Shown: positions 12,301-24,129 of the stretch, one piece after another
Layout: each line of letters opens with the position of its first letter
Numbering within the stretch: the stretch's first letter is position 1
Assembly: GCF_031143425.1 (NCBI RefSeq)
Contig: NC_090439.1
Span: 347,380,027 to 347,444,026 of the forward strand
Direction of reading: 5' to 3'
DNA from: Pleurodeles waltl
Taxonomy: Eukaryota; Chordata; Amphibia; Caudata; Salamandridae
DNA: 64,000 nucleotides
Position numbers and translations under genes: made by a program
Notes under the pieces: model-generated
Databases searched by the model: none
The model's input: only the letters and a program-made list of their open reading frames with translations
Told to the model about the DNA's origin: nothing

Positions 12301-13829
12301 CAAATGTCTGGGGCAGTGTAATAAACTGCAATGGGTTTTGAGGTTGCACATCCAGAGCAACACCCATTACATTTAGACGCATTAACAGATTTTCAGATTT
12401 GCTCACACCAGGGGCAATGCCAAATTCTGCACACACCCCAAGGGGGGGGCTTAGCAATGCACAATAGGGATGAATACTCATATGTGTCCTCCATTTTTAG
12501 GATCTTTCAATGGCTGATGCATTAGTCAGCACACATCTAAATTGTGTTGGCTCTTTTTCGGTTACTTAATTGTGCTGGAACGTGTTCATTCCAGCACAAA
12601 ATCAATCTCCCCCTCAACGCAGCCATCTTTGCACTGTGGGCAAGGGTCTCTGGATTGACATTTGTAAGCAATATGTGCCCAGGCATAGGTGATAACACAG
12701 GGATGCACCATATGGTTTTAATTTGGCGCATCCCTTTGTTGTTATGAAGGTGGAGGATTGGGCTGCCAATTTTCCCCCAGCATGGCGCTCCGTCTTTTTC
12801 ACTCTATGTATGTTACACTTTTGTGGAATGTCATTGGCTTGCATGCAGGTCAAGGCCCAAAGTGTTCTGGCATGGAACTGTGTGTAAAAGGAATGGTAAT
12901 GGCAGACCACATATTCATGGGTGTCTACATCTGGACACATGAAAGTAGGTGTGATTGACCTTTCAATACCAGCTTTGTAGTTGGCAGCCCCCTATCATAT
13001 GGTCCACTCCTTGAATCCATGAATGAGTGGTCAGGCTTTGGTGGATGGCCAGGACTGTTGAGATGATGGACAGCATGGCCATCTCCCCTTAGGTTCAGGG
13101 GGAGAGGAATATCAAATATGTAGAAAGACGTGATGCTCACAGTGTAGGTGACAGTTACGTTGATCAGGCTTGCATGTGTTCCTGTCAGCTCTGACCCCTT
13201 TTGGTTACCAAAGGTTTCTCCTCCTCCCACTGACATGTACAAGATACTGGTGATGTATGGTTGGAAATAGACACAGATGAGGAGGAATCTTGTATTTTCT
13301 GGAATGTGTGTTGGAATACATGTGTAATTAAATGTAGCAGTGTGTACTAGTAATCGGTACAGACTCCACCCAATGCTGACTTTGATGGTTGCTTGTCTTC
13401 ATATTATAGCTACTAACATGACAAATGAGTAGAGGTGTGACTTACACCAGAGAACAGTACGTTACCGCCACATCGTGGAAGTGGAGTCAGGATACTGACG
13501 CATGGCTCGCCACTTCCAGGCAGAGAAAGCTACTGGGGAATGGCAGGCATTCCCACATGGGGCTTCAAACACCCTCCCAGATCCACAAAGGTTCAGGCTT
13601 CTTAGCATTACAGGAGTGCACAGCTGGCCTCACGCCAACCACATTGGCTGCACCGGTCTCTACACAGGCGCAACAGTTCACACTACCTGCCGCTGGTTCA
13701 AAGCAGTTGCTGCATCTGCCTAGTGACGTCCCTCATTCTAACACATTTGAACAAGATGGAGGGGGAAGTAGTGGACAACAAAAAATGTTGAGATACATCA
13801 AGAGGAAAATTAAGAAGACCAAACTTTGA
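9305..13829 (+). pseudogene. Uncharacterised three-exon gene of the Harbinger-like element
   Basis: I do not recognise this protein. Exon 1 starts at an ATG in good context (ggccatgtc, 9305) reading MSGKGRMSRMSADELGD. It continues through two frame breaks to 'WADLVAREQDLLDHLGIEIG' and a gtaaga donor at 9590. Exon 2 (11612-11671) lies between ttacag and gtaagt; it has the phase that continues exon 1 and reads GGPVPYTIGEVVWFEDPDAS. A third exon probably starts after attatag (13410) and ends at 13829 with a Lys-rich tail 'RYIKRKIKKTKL', a plausible nuclear-localisation signal; one base shift near its start spoils the frame. Acidic/charged N-terminus and basic C-terminus are visible; no transposase or Myb signature. 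It lies between the transposase and Myb-like genes and so probably belongs to the element. Splicing is inferred from GT-AG sites only. Confidence 0.4.
9974..10129. mobile_element. Short 156-bp palindromic MITE
   Basis: The unit starts ggcccatatttatac and ends gtataaatatgggcc. Inverted pairing extends inward through tttttagc.ccgcatttgcg and cgcaaatgcggcgctaaaaa, so nearly half of each side pairs. Flanking tat (9971-9973 and 10130-10132) gives a 3-bp target duplication. The middle contains a second palindrome, aaatacaattgtatttt. It is inserted inside the larger Harbinger-like element, probably within an intron of the uncharacterised gene. A related, more decayed unit begins at about 10453 (gggctggatttatgaaaag). 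Confidence 0.8.
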
Positions 13830-15050
13830 CTTTACTTGTCACTTGCTACCTCCCAGTTCATTCCCCTCCCTTATGAATTTGCCATATGTTTTATTGTGGG
13901 TGTTAGAGAGTTAGTGTCAGGTTAGTGTAGGTTTATAGATTAGTTAGGATAAATGTAGTTGGGGGTGGGTTTTTTCTTCTAATGTGTTTGTTTGTGGGTA
14001 GTTTGGTGGGGGGTAAAGTTGGAGTATCAATGTCTTCTACAAAATAAAAAATATCAAAATAAATTGAACAATTGAAAAAAAAACATTGTTTAGGATTAGT
14101 CAGTAAATGTGTACTATTAGTAATTGTTGTCCTGCTTGTGTCTTGTTACTTAAGGGGGTTGGGGGGCAATGTTTAGAGTGTGGTATTAAATGTGTAAGTT
14201 AAGTTTAGCATAGGGTAGATAGCTTTAGCTGTTGGTTAAGTATAGTTAGTATAGGTTAGTTTAGGATGTGTAGTTTTTAGTTGTTTTAGGTTTCTTGTAT
14301 TTAAAAAAAATGTTGTATTCTCCCATACAGTTTGTGTGATATGCTTGAGTCTCTGGGTCTTCCCATGAGTGCACAGGAAAAATTTGGGGTTGGCCTAGGG
14401 AATCTGTCCTGCCTTCAAATCCCTCTCTTAACATGTGCGTCACCTATTGATAACGGAGATGTCACATTGGCTGCAACTTCACATCTACTAGTCCATGCAT
14501 CTGTCATGCAGCGTAGCCACCATTCATTATGTCTACGTATGCTTTCTCTTGGACAGGTAAATCTTGTGCTTCAGCTGTCATTGTTGTATTCCTGTTTGGA
14601 CAATGTTAGTAATTGTGACAGATCTGACATCAGCCCCAAATGGTACTCTATCCTGCAACATAGACCGGTGCCCATCACTGATGAGGTTAGCTACCTCTGT
14701 ACCACACCAATGAGTTATTCTGGTACTCCCAGCAGGCTGCATTGCCTTTTACTTGGCTTTCTGCCTGACTTCCCCTGTATCGTGACCAAAGTCTATATGT
14801 ATCCATCAGTTTATGAGAAATCTACATCGTACACCACTGTCATGTTTGGATCCTTGTGTGTAGCTTTGTGACCCCACTGCTCAGCACTCATGTACTTATT
14901 TTCTGAAGTCATTGACATGGATTCACACAATATTATCATTTGGATTACACACACTTCAGTGGTTGAAGATGTGGAGTCCCAATTCCCAGCAGCTGCCATT
15001 TGTGATATAACATATGGCATCACTTCAGCAAGGAGGAACTGCTGAGTTTT

Positions 15051-18000
15051 TCAGGATAGCAGCAACATCCCGGTGGTAGGCAGACGTGTCTTCCCTGAGG
15101 GAGGCCACTTCATGCTAATGGAGTCCAGCTTGTTCTCTATCATGCTGCTGCCAGTTTTGGAAAGCAGTTGTTGTAGCGTCTCCCTCATGTCAGTAACTAT
15201 GTCCATCAGACACTGGTGGACTCTACACAGTGGGGAGTGTGTGCCTCGGTTAGTAGCTGTGTATTCATTAGCTGTCACAAGGCACGTGTACATTCCCTCT
15301 AGGCTGGCTTCCACTGTCTCCATCCTCACCCGCACCTGCTTGGCCAGCTCCCACTGGACTCCTACACTGTCTTCTGGAAGCTTGTCCCTGGGTCCTCGGA
15401 GTCCTGAGTTGTGTCTGTATTGGCAGGTTGTACATTTTGGGTGTTGGGTGGGTCATCTAGGATAGCTGCTACATTGGTTGTCCTTGCAACTGGAAGTGGT
15501 GTCTGGAGGGATCCCAAGACATCCTGGAGAGTCTTTTGGCTGATGGTTGTCATCTGGTCATCCAGGTCATCAGATAACTCCAGGATTGGCAGATCAGCAG
15601 GAGAGCCATCATCCTCTACAATTAAATTGTGTAAAATCAGTCTTTCTATGTTGTGGCAGTTGACATGTAACATCATTGTATTGCTAACCGCAAACATTGT
15701 TCTTGTACATTATGGGTGCAATTTATCAGCCCTTTGGCCCACCGGAGTGTTACGTAAAGGGAAGCTCAGGTGGCGCAATAGGCTGTGTCATACTTACATG
15801 GTGTAATGTATTTTCTTTTGGTGGCTTGACACCATCTTGTTATTGTGGCCCCTTCCTATGCATTGATTTGCATGGAAGGGCCTTGCAATGGGTGTTGCAG
15901 TGGTCAAGCCACACCAACACATATTGCAATTTGCCTCTGTCCCAGTTTCACATCTTTTTCATACATCAGGGCAGCACCAAAACCTTACACCACCCCCGGG
16001 ATGGCATTACCAAGGCACAATATTGTAGATTACTTTGATTGCTCCTCATGTTGATGTATGTGTATGTGTACTAGATTCCACAGCACACATGGACCTAGCA
16101 GATTGCCATTTCAATTTCTGGTTGTTCTGGAAGGGGCTCCTTCTACATTACTAATGACTCCCCCTCAATGCAGCCAAACTTGCATTGCACTATGGTGCAA
16201 GGGATGCAGCATTGTGACAGTGCAGCTAATTTAACACTGGCACAGGGGTGGAGCCAGGGATGGCCAGCATTGGTATCATTTGTTGAACTGAACATAATTT
16301 TCTACATGACAGTGTCTGATGCCACCAGATTGTGGACATAGCCAGTTGACTCATTTTCAACTTTGATCAGGGCCTTGAGCTAGTTTGATGGAGATTTTGC
16401 AGCTAGTTGTACTGGTGCATGCATGGATCCCCATTACAAGTCTGACAGTCTTATGACCACCTGACTGCCATTGTCTATAAGACCGCCCCCAACAGCACAG
16501 GTGGAAGTGGTACATGTTGACCATGGGGAATGCCCCACGGGCCAGTGGCCTGGCACTGGCAGGTTGCGGGCAGCTTACAGACTGGCAAAGCAGGGGCAGT
16601 GCAGGGGGCCCCATGCCCAGACCCTTTGCGATTTCCACTGCCTGATTTGCAGTGACAAGTGCAGCGTGTGTTGTCACACCCAATGCACCCCAAGATTGGC
16701 GCTGGCTCTATATGATCCAGCAGCAATGTTGTGGTAACTGCTCCACAAAGCTGACATCTAGAGACAGATTTCCATACACCATCCTAGCGTATAACTCATA
16801 CTGCCAACCAGAGAAGGTAAACTGCACTAGCAGTCTTACCAATGCCAGACTTGCCCATGCGCCATCTCCCACCGTCAATTTGATATTTTGCACCATGATG
16901 TTAACTGACATACACCATATGTTGTGTTTGTGTGACTGTTTCCCCATTCCTATGTGGTTCACATGGTTGTGTCAGTGTTGTGGGCTCACCCTCTATGTGT
17001 TGTGTTCTGCAGACTGTAATCTGTAGTGCATATGTTCTCTAGTGGCATAGTTCTTGTCAGCGTCAGTATGTGTGGCTCCACACTACACCAGGTTAGTTAC
17101 ACAGGGTAGTGCCATGTTTCATGTGATACGGGACCACCCTGCAATTCCCCCAGCTGCTGCACAGATTAGTTTTCCCTGCACCCAGACAGGCATTCTTGAT
17201 GCATGATGGAGAAGTGGCTGCCTTTTGAGGATGTGTTGTTTATATGCGTGGTGGTATTGCTTCCTGGACATGTCTGAGTAATGTTAGCTAAGGTGCCATT
17301 TTAATGTGTGCTGTAAGATGCAGGATGTGTTTTGGCAATGTGACATGGCAGTTGCAAAGTGTTTCTGCAAGAAACACCACCATGACGTAACCCCAGGAAT
17401 GGTATTGATTCACTTCCTAGTCTCTGATGTCTAAGTTGTGTGGGAAGGGTTGGTTTGACTATCTGCGAGGGTTGTTGTGATGACATAGCCACAGGCACAG
17501 CAAATAGACATACCTTCTATCATATGTGCTGCATATGTACATGTTGGTATATAGACATGGTGATTGACATATGTCCAGATTGTGTATGTGTTTTGGTGCA
17601 TGGCACGACCAAGGCGTGTGTACGTGTGTTGCTTATGTTTGAATGGTGCAACTTGATTCATGGGCAATTTGTCCCGCTGCACTCCTTTTTCATGCATTGA
17701 GTGTGTCCTATGTGCCTCCTCCGTCTAGCATTTGTAGAATTGGCAGGTATTTACCCCATACAACTTACACTGCATTTGTGGTGGTTGTGCAGAGTCTGTG
17801 CTGTCCTGTCCTTGTATGCCTGTAATTAGCTCTTCTGGGTTGACTGCTGCAACCATCTCCTCCATCTCATCCAGTTCCTCCTGTGGTGCAGGACTTCCAC
17901 CTCCAGTCTGCAGTGCTGCCTTTCTGTTCCTGCCCATTTTCTCTTTAGTTCTTCGCTTACAATCATGACAGCGTTTCTTGCACTCAGTGACAGTTTGCTT

Positions 18001-18200
18001 CACCTCTGCCACTCTGTTGATTTTGTCCACTATTTGCTGCCATATTGCCTCTCACTTGCCAATTGGCAATTTGGAGATGACAAATAGCTGGTGTTGGTGC
18101 TCTGTCACCTCGCTCACAAGGATCTCATGTTCCTCCTCACTAAACCGACACTTGTCCTTTTCCTTCCCCTGGATAGGGATGTGGGGTATATGGGGTCACC
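15051..18200 (-). pseudogene. Myb/SANT-like DNA-binding protein of the Harbinger-like element
   Basis: Myb-like proteins of PIF/Harbinger elements bind the transposon ends and assist the transposase in the nucleus. The first exon (about 18200 to 17769) holds 'RFSEEEHEILVSEV', then 'IWQQIVDKINRVAEVKQTV' and 'ECKKRCHDCKRRTKEKM', the three-helix Myb/SANT pattern with its spaced aromatic and charged residues. One in-frame stop lies at 18052-18054. The exon ends just before a gtaagt (17763-17768). The second exon (about 15615 to 15051) reads 'DDGSPADLPILELSDD', a Ser/Thr/Gln-rich linker and, after a frame break near 15360, an amphipathic region 'HQCLMDIVTDMRETLQQL' that could mediate oligomerisation. 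The intron is about 2.1 kb and holds other repeats. Family call firm; splice junctions approximate. Confidence 0.7.
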
Positions 18201-18551
18201 CTGAGTCACCCTGGGGTCTCTCCTGGCCTGCCGCTTCCATCATCCCTCTGCTTTGCAACCTTTCCTGCTTCAGCGTCTAAAGTTGACCCAAATGCAGGAT
18301 TAAAATGGTGCATATCCATTTGCAACATGTTTACATGCCACAAACGGGTTAGAGTCAATATTGCAGCATTACGACAGGGTGCAAGGGTTTACATCAAAAC
18401 TTTTGACTCTATCCATTTCTTAGAGCCCTTGTGCATCATAGTATAAATATGATGCCCGGATGGCGCTAAAAAATGTCACAAGCCAGTGCTAAACTTTTTG
18501 TCGCAAAACTACATTTGTGCAGTTTAGCTTCAAAAAGTATAAATATGGGCC

Positions 18552-19229
18552 TAAATGTACAAAACCACTACAATGCCAAAAGACCCACAGTCAGTAGTTA
18601 GACATTAAGGATATCTGCACTTTTTCAGTTTTTGATATTACAATTACATTTAGGCCGAGTTGTGCATTTAATTTGTTGTTATTATTATTTCTACATATAA
18701 TTAGACCATAACGTTTAACTTGTTTATACAATGCACAGTGAATGCACCTGTCTATGCTACAACCTATGGCACAAGTTTTCTTTAGTCGCACTATAAAACA
18801 CGGTGTGGAAATCTCCTCCAAGACAAATTGCTATGTGCAGATAACCCTCCAACATAAACTGCATAAAAAAATGTTTTGGCAGACTTTACACATTACCCAT
18901 CGGAATTTCACAGATCATTAACCTTTCACATTTTTTGTGCCTGATTTCATCGGGTGATAGAATTTCATGCAAAGCCAGGTCAAGCTAGGTTAGCAGGCCT
19001 AGCTTAGCATAGTATCCTAAGGGTGACTGCGTTGTTCTCTCTTCATTACGCTCCCTTGCATGTATTAGGGGTCTTTCATGCACCATCACGTAAATCTATT
19101 GGCGCTGCATTTACTTCCACTTTTAGTGCAAAAATATGTTTTGTGGAAAAGTTGATCAGCACTGCAGTATGCACTGACTTGCATCGTGATGATTCACTGA
19201 GTGCTGCCCACGCAAATCTGTAGTAAATT
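18552..19229. other. No recognisable feature
   Basis: AT-rich DNA with only short frames. Nothing found on either strand. Confidence 0.4.
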
Positions 19230-19232
19230 TAA

Positions 19233-20178
19233 GGCCCATATTTATAGTTTTTTGACACAAACCAGCGCTGGCGCTGTTTTGCGTAAAACAATTTACCGCC
19301 CGCTAACGCCATTCCTATGAGCCATGCGTTTACCTTATTTAAGGAATAACGTTAGCCGGCGGACTGGTCAGAGTAAAAAAAAAGGACGCATACCAGGCAG
19401 CGCCGGCATAGGGGAAAATGGGGTTTGTGCGTCAAAAAATGGTGCAAGTCAAGTTTGAGACAAAAATCATGCCTCAAACCGGACTTGCGCCATTTTATGA
19501 CGCACAACCCCCATTGGAATGACTCCTGTCCTAGCAAAGACAGGAGTCATGTCCCCTTGCCCAATGGCCATGCCCAGGGGACTTCTGTTGTGATGACTTC
19601 TGTCCCCTGGGCGTGGTCATTGGGCACAGTGGCATGTAGGGGGGGCCAAATTAGGCCCCCCTATGCCACTTTAAAAAAAAAAAAATAAATACTTACCTCA
19701 ACTTACCTGTACTTATCTGGGATGGGTCCGCCCATCCATGGGTGTCCTCCAGGGGTGGGCGAGGGTCACAGGGGGTGTCCCTGGGGGCAGGGAAGAGCAC
19801 CTCTGGACTCCTTCCATGGTCAGAGACCATGGAAGTGGGCCCACAGGTCCCTTAACGCCTTCCCTGACCCAGGCGTTAAAAAACGGCGCACATCAGGCTG
19901 TGCGCTGTTTTTTAAGGCCCGCCCTCTCCTGTGCATCAAAATGATGCCGGAGTATAAATAAGGCGAACAGGCCTTAAAGTCATTTTTTGCGTGGGAACGC
20001 CTACCTTGCATGTTATTAACGCAAGGCAGTTTCCTGCATCCAAAAAATGACTCACACGGAGGAATTTTGATGTCCACTGACTTGGGCGTCAAAGTTTAAA
20101 TATGGTTCACGGTTTGCGCTGAATATGCGTCAAACTTTTTGACGCACATTCGGCGTAAACAGAGTATAAATATGCCCC
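19233..20178 (+). mobile_element. Hairpin-rich Harbinger-type MITE, family A copy 2
   Basis: Starts ggcccatatttata and ends tataaatatgcccc with a clean 3-bp duplication taa (19230-19232 and 20179-20181), the expected TWA target of PIF/Harbinger elements. Internal blocks match copy 1 in order and orientation: the gccggc region, a tgactcctgtc/gacaggagtca hairpin near 19520-19550, a cccagggga/tcccctggg hairpin near 19572-19612, and a tail with cgcctaccttgcatg. It is non-coding. The cleaner target duplication makes this the best reference copy in the window. Confidence 0.85.
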
Positions 20179-20181
20179 TAA

Positions 20182-21317
20182 ATGTCTTTCAGAAATAGAA
20201 CCTTGAGCAATAAACCCTAAGCAGATGTTAAAGATGGTCTATGTCCAAATAGTATAAACGCTGATTAAGAAGCAAGATCACCAGCAGCACTGCTGAGCCA
20301 GTGTCTCAGTAAAGTCAACTTTTTTGGATACTGCAAAGCATTATCTGGATGTTGACTTTTTAGACTGTTGCGCATATTGCTGTCTCATCTCATTAACTTC
20401 CCTCTCAGTAAAATACTGAAAATCCAAAATATATGAAAGAATGCACAAATGGGCAAACGTATATTTTATTTGAACATAAAACCTTTTTAAACATAGATAA
20501 AAAGCAGTATGCTCTTCTCTGTGCTCAGCCAATGCAAAGTTAATATTTTGGGGCACCTTCAGGGTGACTACAGTATAGTGCTACCCAATTACAGTGACGG
20601 ACCACCTCTTCACAGTAATGTACACAGACTCACACTATAGTCAAAAGAAATGGGGACTTTTCTTTTTGGATACACAAACAAAGTACAAGGCTTGCACAGG
20701 CCCTAATCAATGTACTCAAAATCCCACCTTTGATAGGCTACCTATGCACATATACATGCTGAGTTAGACACTAGTCCCACTCGCTCAGCCTGCAGATGTG
20801 TGCACAATAGTGTAAACATGTGTTCAAGTGTAACCAGCAGACCTTTTACCAGGGCTGAGAAGCAGCAGAGGTAATTTTAGAAATTAGGCACTGGAAGTTA
20901 ATATTCAAATCCACTTTACACAAGCTTACAGTGAGTACGATTCAGTGAAACTCACAGCAGAAGGCCAAAAATCAGGTAGTCCTAAATCAAATGATGAAGG
21001 GGGTTCTCTCACACCAGTTATGCGCATTGAACATTGACAGGTTTGCAAATGGTAATGCAATTTGAGATGTGAGCTATCTACTAATAGGCCACATTATAAT
21101 TTACACATTTGCCGTAGATCACAAAATGACTTGCCTAATAAATATTAGTTAGGCAGCTGCAAATTGTGACTCTCTGTGATTTGATGAAAATTCCCAAGAA
21201 GGGATCTGAAAGATACAGTATATCTTCATTCCTGCATTTGAACTCTCAAATGGGAAACATTTTGTTTAGCAAAAAACAGCATGTCTATTAAAGGGACAGG
21301 TGCTGATTTAAAAAAAT
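20182..21317. other. No recognisable feature
   Basis: No protein-like frame, RNA gene or repeat boundary was identified; AT-rich throughout. Confidence 0.4.
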
Positions 21318-21773
21318 ACTGGGGCATATTTAAGAACCCCTAGCATCATTCTAACACCACATTAGTGTCATTTTTCTAATGCTAATGTGGCATTAGACAG
21401 CCAAAAACACTGTGCTGTGTTTACAAAGTGGCACAATGCATGTATTGCTCCAATTTCTAACCCTTTGTGCTACATTATGCCTGCACCAGGCGTTCCCCCG
21501 TTAAGGGGCCCCAAAAAAATGGCACAAAGATATCTAACAGATCTCTTTGCATCATTTTTTCTGGCTCAGAGCAGGAGTTAAAAGGAGGCTTCTATTGGCT
21601 ACAGTGGGCCTCTGGGTGCTTTTCAGGAATTGAAGCTAGTCCCCTAACTACCGCCATGCTGCACAGTATTTTAAATACGGTTCACACAAGGTGGCATTAG
21701 AGGGGCGCTGATGGGCACAAGAAAAGTGGGGCTACACTGTGTGCAGCGCAACTTTTCTTAAATATGCCCCAGT
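21318..21773. mobile_element. MITE with 19-bp perfect terminal inverted repeats
   Basis: The left end actggggcatatttaagaa (21318-21336) is exactly complementary to the right end ttcttaaatatgccccagt (21755-21773). Weaker pairing continues outward (aaaaaat against gttttct). Internal inverted segments include acaccacattagtgtc and aatgctaatgtggcatt. It encodes nothing. No unambiguous target duplication was seen, probably because the A/T-rich flanks themselves pair. The ends resemble the ggcccatattta type and suggest a Harbinger-related origin. Confidence 0.65.
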
Positions 21774-23575
21774 GTTTTCTAAGTGTGAACCCTTTAGGGA
21801 GGAACAGGCAGTGATCCACTGGACCACTGGCTGTTCTCTCCAGAGGACATGGATTCTATTATAAAAGGAGAATATGTTGCATAAGGACAGTTATCCATTG
21901 CTGAATCAGTACCACTGAACCCGAGGGTTCAGTAACTGATCAATGGTTTGCTACAGCAGTTGCAGTCACAAACCATTAATATATTCAACTGCAAATCCTA
22001 AATGGGAAGAAGATTCCTCTTTCATGGCCCCTCCTATTTGCAATTGGCAACGAATTATGAAAGCTCTTTAGGAGTCAGAATTTTTTTTCTAACTCCTAAA
22101 ATTACTTTCAAACTTTTAAAAAAGGTGTTTTGCAGTCACAAAACCTTTGTTTTTGCAAAGCACAGGCTTTGAGACCTCAAGCCAAAGTTTACTTGTTTTA
22201 TTTTATTTTATAGGGGCTGAAACATTCAACACAAACCTATTGCTACCTGCATATCACTATCTCCATAAACATTAATCTTTACTACAGAATCTTATTGTCA
22301 AATACAAGACAATGTACTTGCAGTTGTTTATGTCTGCTTATATACTTTTGAGATCTACCGTGTTGGAGTCTGCTATTCTCTATAATGCCACACAGGGAAC
22401 ATAGCACTGACTAAATAAGAGTACCAACACTCCTTGTAAGCACATATCCATGGGACTTTCTATTTTGAAATGGAACTGAGAATTTAGATTCAGGTTTTGA
22501 CATGCTGCTTACAGAGTGGGCTTTGAATCTGCCCGTCTCAACCACTAGCTTCCTACCATTAGTATCTTTTATCGATTGGCTCTTTGTCAACCACATGTTG
22601 GCTCAGCCCAGTGGAATGTTCATCTCTCATCTAATGCTGTTCGTTGCTCAGGTGTAACCTTTCCCCTCTGCCTCAGTGTTTGCATTGCTCTATATGAGGG
22701 ACCACTTCACATTTATAGCCCTATCTATTTACTCATGCTGGCTCTCTCTCTTATGTCTTGCTGTAATGTGCAGATAGGCACACAAACGATGTAATGCTTG
22801 TGAACCTCTAAAAATGGTGTGCCTGGTAGATTGTATGGTTTGTTTTATAAGTTGAAATTGTTGACAAACATCCATAAATGTTTAGCAACTCAAAAAACAC
22901 GCTTTGCTACGTTGACATTCATGACCAGTTGTGCAATGTGCCCTGCCAACATTTGAGCATCTGTGTGAAAAAAAAACACAGCAGTGGCAAGTCTTATTTT
23001 ATAGTGCTACCAAAAAACAATTAATCGTGCTTCAAATGTCTCACACATACTTGGTGTTCTCATGTCCCATGCATACCGTAAATGTCGCATCTTTAGCTAT
23101 GGGCCTAGGGATTATGCTCTAATGTAATGGCATTACAAGGTGCCGGGTAACAAAGTCTGAGCTTGGGACATTGGATTTTACTGGATGCAGTAAATACGTA
23201 CGAGTGTCTTGCATTGTGGAAACCTGCTTCAATCTTAGGTGGCCCTGTTTTGTAAATGTCAGGGTCTCTGTGAGCTATAACTTGCAAGTATGAAGGGCCA
23301 TTTTTGAGAAAGTTTTAAAATTGCCTTGTCTTAATTACAAACATGTCAGAGGTTTACATTGACTAATGAATACCGCCGATCTAAATTACTCACCGCAGAG
23401 AACTTGTAGACTGAAGGTTGCTTCCTGATACTTTTCAGGCACACTTACTTACTTTGACCATTACATGACTAGTGATTACTAGTGATATTTAATCAAAGAT
23501 TGTAGTTCTAACTTCTTATTTTGCAAGAAGTGTTCTTAGATTATCTGTTGCTAAATCTCTGAGCATTGAACGTCA
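21774..23575. other. No recognisable feature
   Basis: About 1.8 kb of AT-rich DNA with short random frames on both strands and no identified repeat ends. Confidence 0.4.
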
Positions 23576-24110
23576 GTCAGTCAGTTAGTCGAAAACTTTA
23601 TTGGGCTGCCGTGCAACCATGAAAGTACAAAATTAACAACAATACATATAAAGCCCAAAAAACAATCATAAAAATGTGCAATGCATCCGCGATCATCCAG
23701 TCAGTTTTGTTGCTTGAGCTGCCTGGTTGGAGGCTATACACCTACTTCCATCTGTCTTAATCCTGGACACAGTGGTTTTGGGGCATAACTTTTGAGCAGG
23801 GGATGGGCCGAGTCCATGTGATGTCCACATTGCTTGATGCTTTATGTCACTGGCAGTGTACAGTGGGCTTGCAAATTAGGTTCAGGGCTTGAACAAAGAC
23901 CACACTGAGTGCCCATAGCCTAATACGCACAAGCTAAGGCAATGTACAGTGGGTTTGAGGCATGTGGACTGGGTGGGGCCGATGGTGCTGGTACATATCA
24001 TGTACCCTGTTGCCACTGCTCAAAACGTAGGCCATGTGCTGTGGTTCAGAGGCCAAAGGAATAGCTCAAAACCAATCTATGCACCAAGAGTTTACTGGGC
24101 ATAGTGAAAC
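23576..24110 (-). mobile_element. Probable LINE 3' end
   Basis: Read on the minus strand, about 500 bp of non-coding sequence ends in a polyadenylation-like aataaag followed by ttttcgactaactgactgactgac. A 3' untranslated region finishing in a short microsatellite tail is typical of CR1/L2-type LINEs. No reverse-transcriptase frame is retained in the window next to it, so this would be a severely 5'-truncated copy. The family is not assigned. Confidence 0.4.
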
Positions 24111-24129
24111 TATTTGTGCATTAAGATCA

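Larger units (their letters stand above)
5330..18551. mobile_element. Large decayed PIF/Harbinger-like element (about 13 kb)
   Basis: The right end is clear: gtataaatatgggcc at 18537-18551 followed by taa, matching the terminal motif of the MITEs here. It is preceded by a hairpin of the aaactgc/gcagttt type. The left end is uncertain; a degenerate gacctatatttgaa near 5331 is the best candidate. Inside are three gene remnants: a Harbinger transposase exon (+, 5518-6311), an uncharacterised spliced gene (+, 9305-13829) and a Myb/SANT-like gene (-, 15051-18200). Transposase plus a Myb-like partner is the standard PIF/Harbinger gene set; the third gene is not. Several smaller repeats are inserted in it. 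The extent is an inference from gene content and the right end, so the left part could belong to a separate copy. Confidence 0.5.

Noticed and set aside
14332..14871. A 179-codon open frame on the plus strand within the Harbinger-like element
   Set aside because: No domain, composition like the surrounding non-coding DNA, and no splice or start context linking it to the element's genes.
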